This document shows, in pieces, positions 21,288 through 31,957 of a stretch of 64,000 bases of DNA. The position numbers were made by a program, and so were the translations under genes. This DNA is from Mytilinidion resinicola. Lineage: Eukaryota > Ascomycota > Dothideomycetes > Mytilinidiales > Mytilinidiaceae. Below the pieces are notes generated by a model that saw nothing but the letters and a program-made list of their open reading frames with translations, had not been told where the DNA came from and searched no databases. The stretch covers positions 1,337,787 to 1,401,786 of the forward strand of contig NW_022985445.1 of the NCBI RefSeq assembly GCF_010093595.1, read 5' to 3'. Every line of letters begins with the position of its first letter. Positions within the stretch are counted from its first letter, which is position 1.

Positions 21288-22350
21288 TATAATATCTTGG
21301 CGTCAACTTTTGGTGGCCCGTGCGGGAGCTTCCACCTCACCCGCTCTTTTCATGATCGCGCTCGTCAACTCTTCACGCTCCAATCCTGGCACTAGCATAC
21401 CTCATTCTTCCACAAGACTCAGCATGGCGAGTAGCTGCGACGTGTATCTTCTAAATCAATGCAAATACAGTATTCGCGTCGTTTCATCGCTCATTCATCC
21501 GTTGTGCCACGCGCCATTTCTTCACCACCTGCATCTCCTCTTTTCGTTAATCGCGCAAAATTCATATATCCAAATTAAGGCTTCGAGATTGCAACGGCTT
21601 GTTCATTCTAATTCCTTCGTGACACTGATCCTTTTCAAACCGAGCCACGCCTGTAGCACGGTAATTGCTTCACTGACCGAGCACACTGTAGCGCACGCCT
21701 CCACGGCAGCCAATGTGCTTTCATACCTTGAGTTCGGCGGCATTAAACACGTGGTACGATGTTCCAGAAGCATGGAATTGTTTGATTTCTCCCTAAATCG
21801 AAATTTGAGTCCTGTCTGCCACGTGGACTGAACATCCCCACGCGCTCATCGGCACTTGCTCGCACTCTGCACAGCACAAGACCACTTGCGGTGCTAAAAC
21901 CGAGGCCTTCTCCGATGCCCTTTGACTTAAATGGCTCGAACGACGCTTCTGGGTGGCGTTGCGATGTTGGGGATGCCAAGACCTCGAGATTCTTATTGAA
22001 ACCCAAATGCGGTAATGCATCAATTTGCCTTCACCACCGACAACAAGCCCATTCCTACCGTATTCCTTTATCCTGTTTGTATCTTTCATTATCCTCTATC
22101 CCCTTCGAAGCTTTTCTTGTCCAAAGTCTCCAAGAATTCGGTCCAGGAGGCGCTGATCCGTTCATTCATCGAGTACTTCCTCTCATCAACTAGCAAGCAC
22201 TAGCCTCACACCACCTGCTTCAGACTCCGTGATTGGTTACCTGGGGGTCTCTTGGGTGTAGGAACAAGATACCCCACCGCGGGTCTAGAGCAGTTTCGTC
22301 CGCGTGGTCAGCAGCATCTGCCTAAGAGACGTTTGAGTACCGCATAGCCC
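21288..22350. other. Intergenic region upstream of the pheromone locus
   Basis: About 1 kb without a convincing gene. Frames on both strands (21130-21831 +, 21743-22089 -) are Ser/His/Leu rich and overlap antisense. The left end holds the MSM1 promoter. Confidence 0.5.
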
Positions 22351-22365
22351 GCAGACCCGCCAGCT

Positions 22366-22525
22366 TATTGGCCTATTCATTGTCACTATTGATCCTTATT
22401 GAGAGTCGGCCCAGACCTCAACCTTCCTATTGGCCCGGTACCTCTCGCCCCTGGGATCCTCTACCCTATTCAGGTCTTTATTCAGAACCTTCCACGCTTA
22501 TTCGGCTTTATCTTCCACTATTGAG
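22366..22525 (+). promoter_or_regulatory. Array of CTATTGAG-like motifs upstream of pheromone gene
   Basis: In 160 bases I count one exact CTATTGAG (22518-22525) and several near copies: CTATTGAT (22386-22393), TTATTGAG (22396-22403), CTATTGGC (22427-22434), CTATTCAG (22466-22473), TTATTCAG (22478-22485), plus related TTATTGGC and CTATTCAT near 22366-22379. From memory, CTATTGAG is the binding motif reported for the alpha-domain mating-type factor MAT1-1-1 in Penicillium. Such a site is expected to drive alpha-pheromone genes in MAT1-1 cells. Binding here is inferred. Confidence 0.65.
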
Positions 22526-22546
22526 GTTGACAAGGACGTTTCTTCC

Positions 22547-22555
22547 ATATAAATC
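22547..22555 (+). promoter_or_regulatory. Probable TATA box of the pheromone gene
   Basis: The sequence catataaat lies 150 bases before the start codon and 22 bases after the last CTATTGAG motif, followed by a pyrimidine-rich leader. Confidence 0.5.
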
Positions 22556-22696
22556 CTTTCTACGCTGCTCCTCGACTTCTGCTTGACCCAAATCATTCAA
22601 GTCCTTCTCTTCCGACAGACACCACTCATTACAGGAAGACGAACTCTTCATCGCTCACTTTTTACAACACAATCCCTCGATACCAATCCAATTAAC

Positions 22697-23386
22697 ATGA
22701 AGTTCACCGCCGTCATCGCTGCCGCCATCCTGGCTGCCAGTGCCCACGCTCTCGCAATCCCCAACCCGGATACTTACTGCCATCTTCCGAGACAGTCGTG
22801 CTCCAAGGAGCGACGTGAGGCTCTTCCGGAGCCCGTCGCTGTGGCAGGTAAGAAGACTTATGGTTGTCATCTCCCCGGCCAGTCTTGCAGCAAGGATAAG
22901 CGCGAGGCTGAGCCTATGCCCATTCCTGAGCCCGAGCCCGAACCCCTTCCCATTGCAGAACCTGAGCCTGAGGCCAGAAAGACTTGGGGCTGCCACCTCC
23001 CGGGTCAGTCTTGCAGCAAGAACAAGCGTGAGGCCGAACCGGTTGCGGAACCTGAGCCAGAGGCCAGAAAGACTTGGGGCTGCCATCTACCAGGACAATC
23101 TTGCAGCAAGGACAAGCGCGAGGCTGAGCCCGTGGCAGAGCCTGAGCCAAGAAAGACTTGGGGCTGCCATCTTCCGGGACAGTCTTGTAGCAAGGACAAG
23201 CGCGAGGCTGAACCTGTTCCGGAGCCTGAGCCTGAGGCCAGAAAGACTTGGGGTTGCCATCTTCCGGGCCAGTCTTGCAGCAAGGACAAGCGCGAGGCTG
23301 AATCTATCCCTGAGCCTGCCCCCAGAAGAAAAACCTACGGATGTCATCTTCCTGGTCAATCTTGCAGCAGGAAGGAAAGACGTTAA
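22697..23386 (+). CDS. ppgA: Alpha-type mating pheromone precursor, first repeat block
   Basis: Opens with a signal peptide (MKFTAVIAAAILAASAHALA). Then come seven copies of a nonapeptide core: one diverged CHLPRQSC and six CHLPGQSC, each closed by SKDKR, SKNKR or a variant and followed by EA-EP-VA-type dipeptides. The core resembles Eurotiomycete alpha pheromones such as the Aspergillus WCHLPGQGC type. KR is the Kex2 site; the X-Ala/X-Pro dipeptides suit Ste13-type aminopeptidase trimming; the dibasic RK or KK before TWG/TYG offers a second cut, so the copies here are of TWGCHLPGQSC or TYGCHLPGQSC type. The frame stops at 23384-23386, where the other copies have the Glu codon after KR. A second seven-copy block follows in another frame. 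The ATG at 22697 is chosen over 22583 because it starts the signal peptide. Confidence 0.9.
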   Translation: MKFTAVIAAAILAASAHALAIPNPDTYCHLPRQSCSKERREALPEPVAVAGKKTYGCHLPGQSCSKDKREAEPMPIPEPEPEPLPIAEPEPEARKTWGCHLPGQSCSKNKREAEPVAEPEPEARKTWGCHLPGQSCSKDKREAEPVAEPEPRKTWGCHLPGQSCSKDKREAEPVPEPEPEARKTWGCHLPGQSCSKDKREAESIPEPAPRRKTYGCHLPGQSCSRKERR

Positions 23387-24015
23387 GCTGATCCAATCTA
23401 GATCCTCTCCCGGCCCCGGAACCAGAAGCAGGTAAGAAAGCTTAGGTTGCCAATATGTCATCTTCCCGCAAGTCGTAACCCAATGTTCAATCAGATCCGT
23501 ACTGCCATCTGCCCGGCCAGTCTTGCAGCAAGGACAAACGCGAAGCTGAGCCTGAACCTGTTCCCGAACCCGACCCATACTGCCATCTCCCCGGCCAGTC
23601 TTGCAGCAAGGACAAACGCGAAGCTGAGCCTGAACCTGTTCCCGAGCCCGACCCATACTGCCATCTCCCCGGCCAATCCTGCAGCAAAGACAAGCGCGAG
23701 GCTGAACCTAAACCTGTTCCCGAGCCCGACCCATACTGCCATCTCCCTGGCCAGTCTTGTAACAAAGACAAACGCGAAGCTAAGCCTGAACCTGTTCCCG
23801 AGCCCGACCCATACTGCCATCTCCCCGGCCAATCTTGCAGCAAAGATAAACGCGAGGCTGAGCCTGTTCCCGAGCCCGAACCTGAACCTTACTGCCATCG
23901 CCCTGGTCAATCTTGCAGCAAGGAGAAGCGCGAGCCCGAGCCAGTTCCCGAGCCAGTTCCTGAGCCTTACTGCCATCTTCCTGGTCAATCTTGCAGCAAG
24001 GACAAGCGCGAGGAG
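22772..24015 (+). repeat. Coding tandem repeat array (14 pheromone units)
   Basis: Fourteen units of about 72-126 bases, most strongly conserved over the bases encoding CHLPGQSCSKDKR. Units of the second block are more alike at DNA level than those of the first, suggesting recent amplification or conversion. Confidence 0.85.
23387..23493 (+). other. Decayed repeat unit or intron between pheromone blocks
   Basis: This segment still resembles one repeat: it contains a stretch like CCGGAACCAGAAGCAGGTAAG followed by bases similar to the coding ...GGTTGCCA-TGTCATCTTCCCG of intact copies, but with stop codons and frame changes. It also contains possible splice signals (GTAAGA at 23434 and CAATCAG ending at 23494). 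Splicing at those signals alone would not bypass the stop at 23384. A weak donor just before that stop (GTTAAG, 23382) joined to 23494 would keep frame. The data do not decide between intron, decay and sequencing error. Confidence 0.55.
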
Positions 24016-24021
24016 AAGTAA
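23494..24021 (+). CDS. ppgA: Alpha-type pheromone precursor, second repeat block (no own start)
   Basis: An open frame with seven further copies, YCHLPGQSC six times and YCHRPGQSC once, each followed by SKDKR, NKDKR or SKEKR. The spacers are exact multiples of X-Ala/X-Pro dipeptides (for example EA-EP-EP-VP-EP-DP), so trimming would stop precisely at Tyr-Cys, giving a different N-terminus from block one. The period is 78 bases (26 codons) in the first copies, which are almost identical. The block ends REEK-stop at 24019-24021. There is no ATG or signal peptide in this frame, so it needs splicing from the first block, or it is a stranded remnant after a nonsense change. I list it separately for that reason. 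Confidence 0.7.
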   Translation, partial: DPYCHLPGQSCSKDKREAEPEPVPEPDPYCHLPGQSCSKDKREAEPEPVPEPDPYCHLPGQSCSKDKREAEPKPVPEPDPYCHLPGQSCNKDKREAKPEPVPEPDPYCHLPGQSCSKDKREAEPVPEPEPEPYCHRPGQSCSKEKREPEPVPEPVPEPYCHLPGQSCSKDKREEK

Positions 24022-25227
24022 ACCTCGTCACAAGGGCCTAGGCACAGGCATATAGCTGCCATCTGGTGCTTCATTCTTTTCTTCTACTATCCCCGGCACA
24101 TCACCGTACACCGACTCTTCCTTTCACATCAATACTTTTCCGACATCAGGCTCGAACATAGTCGACATGGGGACACATCCATTGTTTCTTGTTTGAGCGG
24201 GGCTGGCGTTTCTACCTCTGGATCTACTTGCGGAGTTTGGAGACTTTGAAATAGGCTAGCCTTTTTGTAGCATACCACTGGCCGGGGATACCTTTACTCG
24301 TGGAGATAACTGCGATTATTAACTTATATGTTCATCACTGTGCTATGCACTGCTTGACTTTTCTTGGAGCGTGATGGTTTGTGTAGTGTTCTGGCTTCGT
24401 TCAAGCTTTCGTGACTTCGCGTTGTGTGATTGATGACTTCGAATTGAATGTAGTTTCAAGTGACGTGAATTGTTGGTCTTTCTTGCTTTGCGAATCTGCC
24501 GTACAAAGCGCCACGGGGCTATTCAGATGTTGAACTTGGAATTTCGAAGGTGCTGCATCTACATGCGCGGTCCCTTCCTATGAATAAAGCGTCCGTGTGC
24601 GTGACACAGCAGAGACGCTAAACACAATACCTTATAGAATATCCGGCTCTTCCCTCCAAAGCAACATCGTGTCCTCTCCTTCTAAATCACGGAATATCAT
24701 CCACCTTTCTTGTCGTCTCGCCTGCAGCTGAGTGGCGTCACTGTCGGTCGTTTCCAATGTTAGATAAACTTGTGCGCAGCCGGTAACGTGACTAACTTCT
24801 TCGCATCTCAAACCCCTTCGCTTTCAACTATGCTCTAGAAACCCTTTAACATGTTTTTCAGTTGCTTTCTCTTGAATTTTCACCGCTCCCGCCTTAACAC
24901 ATCGAAGGGGTAAAGGGAAGCCCGACATGGTGGGTGCGTAGTTACGCTATGCTGCACGATCCAATAATGATTGCTCGATAAGCTACCGCAGGCTCCCGAC
25001 GGCGGGCATGAAGCTTGGTCTCCATTACGCCTAGCATCTCTCGACAGACCTTGGAACATGAGCCTGGCCTGGCCCGTGGCTATTTGCTGGTGACGTTGGG
25101 CGTGGTCCGGACCCACTTCGATTCCCTGTAGCTTCCCACGTTCGCTTTGTCGCAGGTATTACGACGCTTAAGTTTGCGCTCCCTTCTATCTCTTCATCTC
25201 TACCTTCAATCTGCCGCTGGGTTAAGC
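24022..25227. other. Intergenic region, no gene seen
   Basis: 1.2 kb holding the pheromone 3' flank and the DUF3405 gene promoter. A minus-strand frame at 24880-25116 is unconvincing. No repeats stand out. Confidence 0.5.
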
Positions 25228-26959
25228 ATGTTCACGCGGCGGTATGCTTCGGTTATTGTGTTCCTAGCGATATTGCTAGCCCTCTATTATCTGCCAGCAT
25301 CTCGAGATACGCTGGGACAGCGGCCCTGGGCCAATAAAGCCATCCACGAGCCAACCGCATGTTATGGGCCGCGAGGGGGCCTTTTGTCCAACAACTCTGA
25401 TGATCAGGTCACTCCAATTGACCTTGACATTCGTAAGAACTTGGAACTTTCACTCTGGTGGACGCTGACTTTTTGAAGCCTATCCTATTGCTCCTTTCGG
25501 CTCTCATGACGAACTCTCACTTTCCCGGACATGGATGACTGCGGACATCAAATACGGACCCTATGGCTATGGAGACGAGCGCGAGGGCTACAATAGGAAG
25601 AAGGTGAACTGGGAGCACGTCAATTGGGGAAGACTGCAAGACGCCTGTGCTGCACGAAATCAAGCCCGTTTCGGGGCGATTGCGAATGTTTCCTCACGAG
25701 GGCGAATGGTCCCACCAAATCCGGTAGCACCCCGCTCTGCTTGGTCAAGAACCGAAAAGGTAACCGGGCGGACAGCCATTGTTCTGAGAGGCTATGACAC
25801 ATACAACTACGCCCCGGAAGACTTATTGAACATCCGATCTCTTATTGTTGAAGCCGGCTTGAGCACTGGTGGAAACTATGCTGTCTACCTCCTCGTCGAC
25901 ATACGCGAAAAGGAGCACGAGATTTATATGTCGGAGGCCAACTACACCGCAGCGCTCGAGAAGTTCGTTCCCGTCGAGCTACACAGCATTGCTGTACTCT
26001 TCGATGAGACCTTGCTGGAGAACTGGTACCCCAAAACCGCGACACATCACCCCAATTTCCAAATATATCAACTGCTGCAACTTTTCGCACACTATTACCC
26101 CGAGTATGACCACTTCTGGCAGTTAGAGCTCGACGTGCGATTCTCAGGACACACAGCCCACTATTTAGATGCACTGGATGCTTTTGCGCGGAAGCAACCT
26201 CGGAAGCAGAGCCTAGAGCGGTCTTCATACCTCTACATACCGTCAATCCATGGTACTTATGCTAATTTCACATCCCTAATAGACGCCACTCTGGATGGTG
26301 GCGGGGTATGGGGCCCTGTCGAAATCCCAGATGTCAAGCCCGCTGGCCCAAAACCAAGCGTCTCTTCCCAAGAAGACGAATTCTCCTGGGGCGTTGGCGA
26401 AGACGCAGATCTCATCGCTACAAACCCGTGCTCCAACGTCACCTGGACGGAGGACTGGGTGTATAGAGACTGGATACACAATTTCCAGAATGGCGTCGAT
26501 ACACCACGTATATTCTGCGCACCAGCCATCACGCGCTCTTCGCGTCGTCTTCTGGCCGCCGTACATGATGCGCAGGCTGAGAAGGGCCTCACGATACCCT
26601 CGGAAGCGACGGTGTCGTCCTTTGCACTCTGGCACGGACTCAAAATCGTCTTTCCCCCGCAGCCAATGTACCAGAATCCCCCGCGAGATCTCAAGGAGAT
26701 GGATGTATTTTTCAATGGCGGCCCGCCTAATGCTAGCCGCGGTGCTATGGCTAAAGGTGATGGATTCTACAATGCGAGACCGCACTACGATATTACGAAC
26801 ACGGCTACGTGGTGGTGGAGCTCACCCTTCCCTGGGTACATTTTCCGGAACTGGCTGGACCAGAAGGAGAATGAAGAGCTGCCCTTCTTGTTGCATAAGG
26901 ATGCGGAGGGGAGAGTCTGGGCTCCGAATCTAGCGCTCCATCCCGTCAAGACCAACTGA
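25228..26959 (+). CDS. DUF3405 family type II membrane protein
   Basis: Exons 25228-25432 and 25479-26959 give 561 residues. Residues 5-22 (RYASVIVFLAILLALYYL) form a signal anchor after a short basic cytosolic tail, so the bulk should be lumenal. The large domain matches the fungal DUF3405 family: RTAIVLRGYDTYNY, then YLLVDIREKEHEIY, YQLLQLFAHYYPEYDHFWQLELDVRFSGH (an Asp-x-Asp-like acidic motif as in Golgi glycosyltransferases), NVTWTEDWVYRDWIH, and a final WWWSSPFPGYIFRNWLDQ. The family is of unknown function with a glycosyltransferase-like look; a Golgi sugar-transfer role is an inference. The ATG at 25228 is the first in frame and starts the anchor; the intron has a GTAAGA donor and GAAG acceptor. 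Confidence 0.88.
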
Positions 26960-29728
26960 GCGCCCTGAGCATAGTTCATGGTGAGAAAGTCACCGTGTCC
27001 GCTACTTCGATGGCAGCCCAAAAAATAGTTCATACTAGGTGTCTGGCCACTGGTCCACGCCCCTTGGGACTAGATATGATGTACAAACAACCGTGGAAGA
27101 GGCTCTAATAGGAAGCCGACAGTTGTGGAATCAAAACCTGCGCGATAGGGTATACTAAGCAACGTTGCTTAATCGTGTGGATGATATCAAAGTTGCAAGA
27201 AGGACCGTTTGCGCTATCCAACATGGCTAGTCAGATTAGACATCCGGAGTATTCCATCTTCAGATTCTGGAGCTCTCAGATCGGCAGGACTTTTCGGACG
27301 TCTGGAAGGTAAGCTGCGAGACCGAAGCACCTCTGGCTCGGTCACGAGCTTCTACGATGATGGATAGAACAACAGGCCTAATTCACGGGCTGTGGGCAAC
27401 ATACCGTAAATCGTACTTGATTTCATATCGTTCTGTAAACCGGCTTGTCAGTGATCTGATTCACAGCTCTTAGTCTATAGAAAGCCAAATCGGCTCAAAT
27501 CAAATACAGGTATACAACATGTCGACGTATTCTACTTTGAACACTTTCTTGACTGCCGAGACTTACTCGATCAGGAAAGCATAGTCACATGTGTGTGTGG
27601 CGCCTCATCTATGTTTTCCCTCAGCAGCTTAGTCTCCTCCCCACTCTCCTCCGTACACTTCAGTCGGTCCTCCATAGCGCGCTCCTTCCAGATCATCGCA
27701 AGCGGTGTGCCCTCGCCAACGCGCATGCAGCTACCATGAAACCACTCGCATCCCCCCAGCCTCACCACCAACACAGAAACACAGTCACACTTCGAACTTG
27801 ACTCAACACTCAGACCCCACCGCACTGACTTCCCAAAAACATATCACCAACCGTGCCCACACATGCCTCCTCCAAGTCTCCCGTTTCAACCTCCTGCCAC
27901 CCCTGCCAGGCCCATGTGATGAAACGGGACGCCCTCATGCAGCACATGAGCCAGAAAATCTCCTAGGCTGTAGCTGCAGACCCACTTACCTGCATGCAGT
28001 CAGGCAGGACGGACTGGGGAGGTAGTGAGGTTAATTTATCAAGCTCATCACGCGGCCGGCCAAGACGGCCGTGGAGTTGTATTGCCTGAGGTGCTTTGCT
28101 TCCTCGGAACGTTGCACCACGGCGATGATGGCAGCCCACCACCAAAACGGCGGCAGGACAAAAAATAATCGGGGCTTTGGAAACCCTCTCCCAGTCCCTA
28201 CAATACAACAGAGCCCACTACCACCCCACCCCCGTCGCAATCCCTGGCATGCACAACTCAACACCAACACCACCACCAACCCCAACACCACCGAATCGCA
28301 TTCAAAAGCTACTTGGGCTCGCCTCCCTCTCGACCTCCGCTCCACCAACACCCCAGAATAACCCACACCACCAACACCCCCCCAGCGCCCTCCAATCAGC
28401 ACCTCTCCACTCCAGCGGGCGCTTAGTAGCGCGCACCCAGCCGCTTGGGCCCAAGCTGCGGCAACCCATGCCCCTGGGCACCGCTTGGCCCCCCGCCCGC
28501 GCTCGCCCAATCACGCCCCGTGTCGCAGCACCGGTGCGCTGTAACCTGTCCCCCTGGTCGCGCACAGAATGGCGGACTTGTCGCGTTTCATTGGCCAGGG
28601 GGGCCGGTCGGTGTGATGGGCTTTCTGCGGGAAGGGGGGGGAGTGAGTGGGTGGGGAGCGTTATTGTGTGATGGCGCCGGGGTGGGATGAGGGAGGGGGG
28701 ACGGGTGGATGTCACGTTTGGGGGGGATGGGGGTGGCGAGGGAGACCTTTGCGGTTTGCGGTGAGTTCGATGGGGTTGGACTAGGGTCAGGATTGATTGA
28801 TGATTGATGGATTGATGTGGGTTACGGGTCCTATTGACAGCTTTCTCTCTCAATCCACGGCATATAAATGCAACAAAGCTAACCACAACCATCATGAAGC
28901 TCGAGGAGGAGAGAAAAAGATGATGGAAGAAAACATGTAGGTATATACCCAATTCCCCCATTGAAAGCGCCAGAAACGCACTCAGCGCCAGAACCACAGT
29001 AGCAAGCTTTCTCCCGCCAACAACATGGGTTTCACTCCTTCAACTCCTTCGCGAGTGGTGCGCAAGACATGAAGTAATAGTTTCCAAAAACACAGTAGAT
29101 TTTCCTCCCATAACAGCAAACGAGTTAATTCGTCAAAAGGGGGGGCTTTAGATAACAGCAGCGGCAAAAGCAAGCATACGTGATTCCCATCGTAGCGTAG
29201 CCGTCCCTTCTTTCTACTAAACTAGGTGGACAAAAGGAAAATTGAGGGTGAGGGAGGACAGACAGGGCCGCCCTGTCTAACGCTTTCGTGGATGAACGAT
29301 GCGGTGATATGGGTATGTAGATTGGAATGAGATTGGAGACACGTGGTATGTGATGGGATGGTTTAGAAAAGGAGCCAGATATTCGTGGATCGGCTTTGGT
29401 GACAGCGAGGGGTGCTCAGTCACCAGGACGTGAGCGCTTTGGTTCGTCGTTTTTTGTAATTACGCAAGTCGTAGATTTTCTTAATGTGGTGTCTTAGGTC
29501 TTGTAGATGGAAGGTAAGTTGATGGTCGTGAATATCAGAAGGTTTAGGGTCAGGTAGGTAGATAGATAGGTCGAAAGGAGGATAAACTCCGAAGCGGCGA
29601 GTGCTGCGTAAACAACGCACACGCGCCGGGAGTATGCAAGCCAGCGGCGCAGCACCACAACATCACATTTACACGCCGTAATCGACAGCGGCTGCTGCAA
29701 TGCTGGACACCCCGATGGCCGCCACCAA
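26960..29728. other. Long intergenic region, low-complexity, no supported gene
   Basis: 2.8 kb. The part 27700-28700 is C-rich on the plus strand (repeated CCACCAACACC and CCCC runs), so long frames exist on both strands (28177-28671 +, 28302-28997 -), but their proteins are Pro/Thr/His or Arg/Pro rich and look compositional. An inverted pair GCCGGCCAAGACGGCC occurs at about 28054-28071. The right end should hold the 3' flank of the gene at 29729. Confidence 0.5.
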
Positions 29729-30526
29729 TTATTCGATCCTCCTCCTCTTTCCCTTAGGCGCTGGATCCAGGGGCGGGAACGCAGGCGCAGTCATTTCGAC
29801 TGGAGTGCGGCCGTAAGTGACGGTTCTTGTGACAACTTCGCGCACGCTGACTCGGCGCGAGGTGGTGTTGCCCTTCTTCTCGAGGTCCCACGTTCGGGGC
29901 GACATGGTGGCCGAATACGGCGAGCGCACTGAGTGGGCGCTCATTGGCGATTGTGCGACAATTCCTGCGGAGTAGGGCGATTGCGGAATGAAGAGGCGCG
30001 GAGTGCGAGCAGACATGGGCCGTACAAAGGGTGATGGTGGGGGTATGACAATGTTCATGTCGGCCTTCTCCGTCTTGACCGGTGCGGGGGACGTTGAGGC
30101 TGGAGGAGAGGCGGGGCCGCAGTTGGAGCAGCTGCTGGATCGTGACGAGACTGACGAGGTTGGCGAGGGCCGGTCCAAGGGAAAAGATCCAGAGGTAGAT
30201 GTCAACGAAGAAGTAATAGACGCAGTGGAGGCCAGTGATGTGATTGAAGACGTGGACCTGGGACGTGTCTCGGGCAGGCTCGGACGGTCCCCAAAAGTGA
30301 ACCTGGAGCTGGAGCCGGTGGGCAGAGGGCTCATGAGGGCGGGCGACAGCGTCTTGAGGAAGTCGAGATAGGCGGCCGGGGGGGTGATGGGAGTCTGCTG
30401 GCCATCCTCGCGCTTGATGGCGGTGGGGGTTGCGACCATGGGGCTTCGCACTTCGGACGGGTAGGTGGCAGAGAGAGGCGTCTTGAGAGCAGAGAGAGCG
30501 GGCTTCGCAGAGGTAGTGGTGGCCAT
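29729..30526 (-). CDS. Conserved Ser/Pro-rich protein of unknown function
   Basis: A single exon of 265 residues. The N-terminal part has a conserved-looking module (TPITPPAAYLDFLKTLSPAL followed by a SRFTFGD stretch). The middle is Ser/Thr/Pro rich with many SP and TP sites (FVRPMSARTPRLFIPQSPYS), and the end carries REVVTRTVTYGRTP and a basic nuclear-type signal PKGKRRRIE at the terminus. Similar proteins are widespread in Pezizomycotina as far as I recall, but I know no function. The many SP/TP sites suggest proline-directed phosphorylation. Antisense frames over the same bases are shadows. The ATG at 30526 has A at -3 on the minus strand region GCCACCATGG-like context. Confidence 0.75.
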   Translation of the reverse strand: MATTTSAKPALSALKTPLSATYPSEVRSPMVATPTAIKREDGQQTPITPPAAYLDFLKTLSPALMSPLPTGSSSRFTFGDRPSLPETRPRSTSSITSLASTASITSSLTSTSGSFPLDRPSPTSSVSSRSSSCSNCGPASPPASTSPAPVKTEKADMNIVIPPPSPFVRPMSARTPRLFIPQSPYSAGIVAQSPMSAHSVRSPYSATMSPRTWDLEKKGNTTSRRVSVREVVTRTVTYGRTPVEMTAPAFPPLDPAPKGKRRRIE

Positions 30527-31957
30527 GGTGGGAGCTCAAACGAATGACTCTGGGGGGGTAGCTGGCAACGAAGGTGAGGTCTCTGGGGTCTCTGGGGACG
30601 AGCCTTTTGCACCGCGGTGGAGGAGAGGGCGGACGACGGCGGTACCTGGGAGCGAAGGGCGGCGGCGTGTTGTTATTTGGCGTCGAGGGCGGGCCTGGCA
30701 CGCGCGGTGCGTGGCCGGCTGCGGTTTGGAGAGGAGTCTATTTTTGAGGCGGGCGCTTCGAGAGAGGCTGCTGCAGGTGCAACACCACGCCAGCAGAGCG
30801 TCAAGGCCTGCCCCGTGCGCGCCCCAAACAGCCGCCGACCTGTCTCGCGAGCCGGCCAGTCGCAGCCCGGCGCGACAGTGCACTCCCTGCAGCGCTTCAA
30901 CGACCACGGGCCGCCACTGGACGGGCGCTGGCTGGGCGCGTGGTTGGCTGCGAGCCCAGCGACCGCCGGCCTGCTGCTGAGATGAGGCAGGCGATCGAAA
31001 CGGCCGTGTGATTCGACTGGCGCCCTTGCAGCTGCCCGCGACCGGCTTCGAGCGCTGCTTCGAAACGCTGGCCTGGTTGGCCGTGAGAGCCTGGCAGCCG
31101 TCTGAGCGAGCGGGAGGCGGCGATGGAAACACGGCCAAGCGGCGGCCGCGAGATCAAACCGCGGAGAGCAACGTGGCCGCGAGAGGCGATTGACTTCTGC
31201 GACGGGGATGCCGAGCGCTGACTGACTTGAGACAGAGGCTCGTTTGGTTTGCGTGAGACGGGGGACGCGGTGCGATGTGGTGGCCCTGCCAGAGAGCGCG
31301 AGCTGAACGAGGCTTGATTGATGGTGCAGATTGATAACAGATATCTCGTGAACCCTTCTGCATCGGCACGCCGCCTCTTTATGTCGACTCGGGCCTATGC
31401 AACCGCTCTAGTACATCCAGCATAGCCAGCATGGCCAGCCCGCTCCAGCGCGCGCTTCCATCTCAAGACGGTTTTGAGGGAGCCTTTCCCCCAAGACCGC
31501 TGCTGTTGGACGTCGTAGCCACCATTCTGTGGTTCGTCGACGAGGGCGCGCGCCTCACCACACTAGCGCTTGGCCATGCCAGTGTCGCTGTGGCAGGACG
31601 ACCAAGAGACGGCCCTCCACTGGCCCAAAACGGAGTGCCAGAATGCTTCGCCATACCCGAAATACCAGCGCTTACCGCCACCACCTCCCGTCCACTCTGT
31701 ACCCGTGAAGCCGCATCCGGACAAGACGTCTCAGTGCCTCATCTACCCAACACGCTCACTGGCCTCATGCCCTTAGCCCAAAATATCCCCACAGCCGCTT
31801 CAAAGACCTCTCAAACCACCACTCGCTGCCCGTCATCGAAGCCACCCGGAGACTTTTGGAGTAGCGTCAAGCACCAGAATGCTGAATAGAAGACGCCAAA
31901 TATAGCCGTCGCTACGTAGAACACACCAAGACATGAAACTGAAATGCATAGACGCTA
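30527..31957. other. GC-rich divergent/upstream region
   Basis: 1.4 kb. 30527-31150 is very GC rich with overlapping frames on both strands (Arg, Ala, Pro rich), most likely the leader and promoter of the gene at 29729-30526. A plus-strand frame at 31431-31889 (152 codons) has an ATG but resembles no family. The last 60 bases are the 3' flank of the sulfurase gene. Confidence 0.45.

Noticed and set aside
22772..24015. CRISPR-like regular repeats
   Set aside because: The repeats are coding, variable in length and in a eukaryotic genome.
22697..24021. Dikaritin-type RiPP precursor (ustiloxin-like) as an alternative for the repeat gene
   Set aside because: Architecture is similar (signal peptide, Kex2 repeats), but the CHLPGQSC core fits alpha pheromones and no UstY-like or tyrosinase gene lies nearby.
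22655..24031. Several long minus-strand frames over the pheromone repeats
   Set aside because: They are antisense shadows produced by the tandem repeat; plus-strand frames carry the signal peptide and processing sites.
28177..28997. Long overlapping frames on both strands
   Set aside because: Composition-driven: Pro/Thr/His or Arg/Pro rich, from C-rich tracts, without family motifs.
31431..31889. 152-codon plus-strand frame between the Ser/Pro-rich gene and hxB
   Set aside because: No recognisable domain and no codon or motif support; could be a leader or chance frame.
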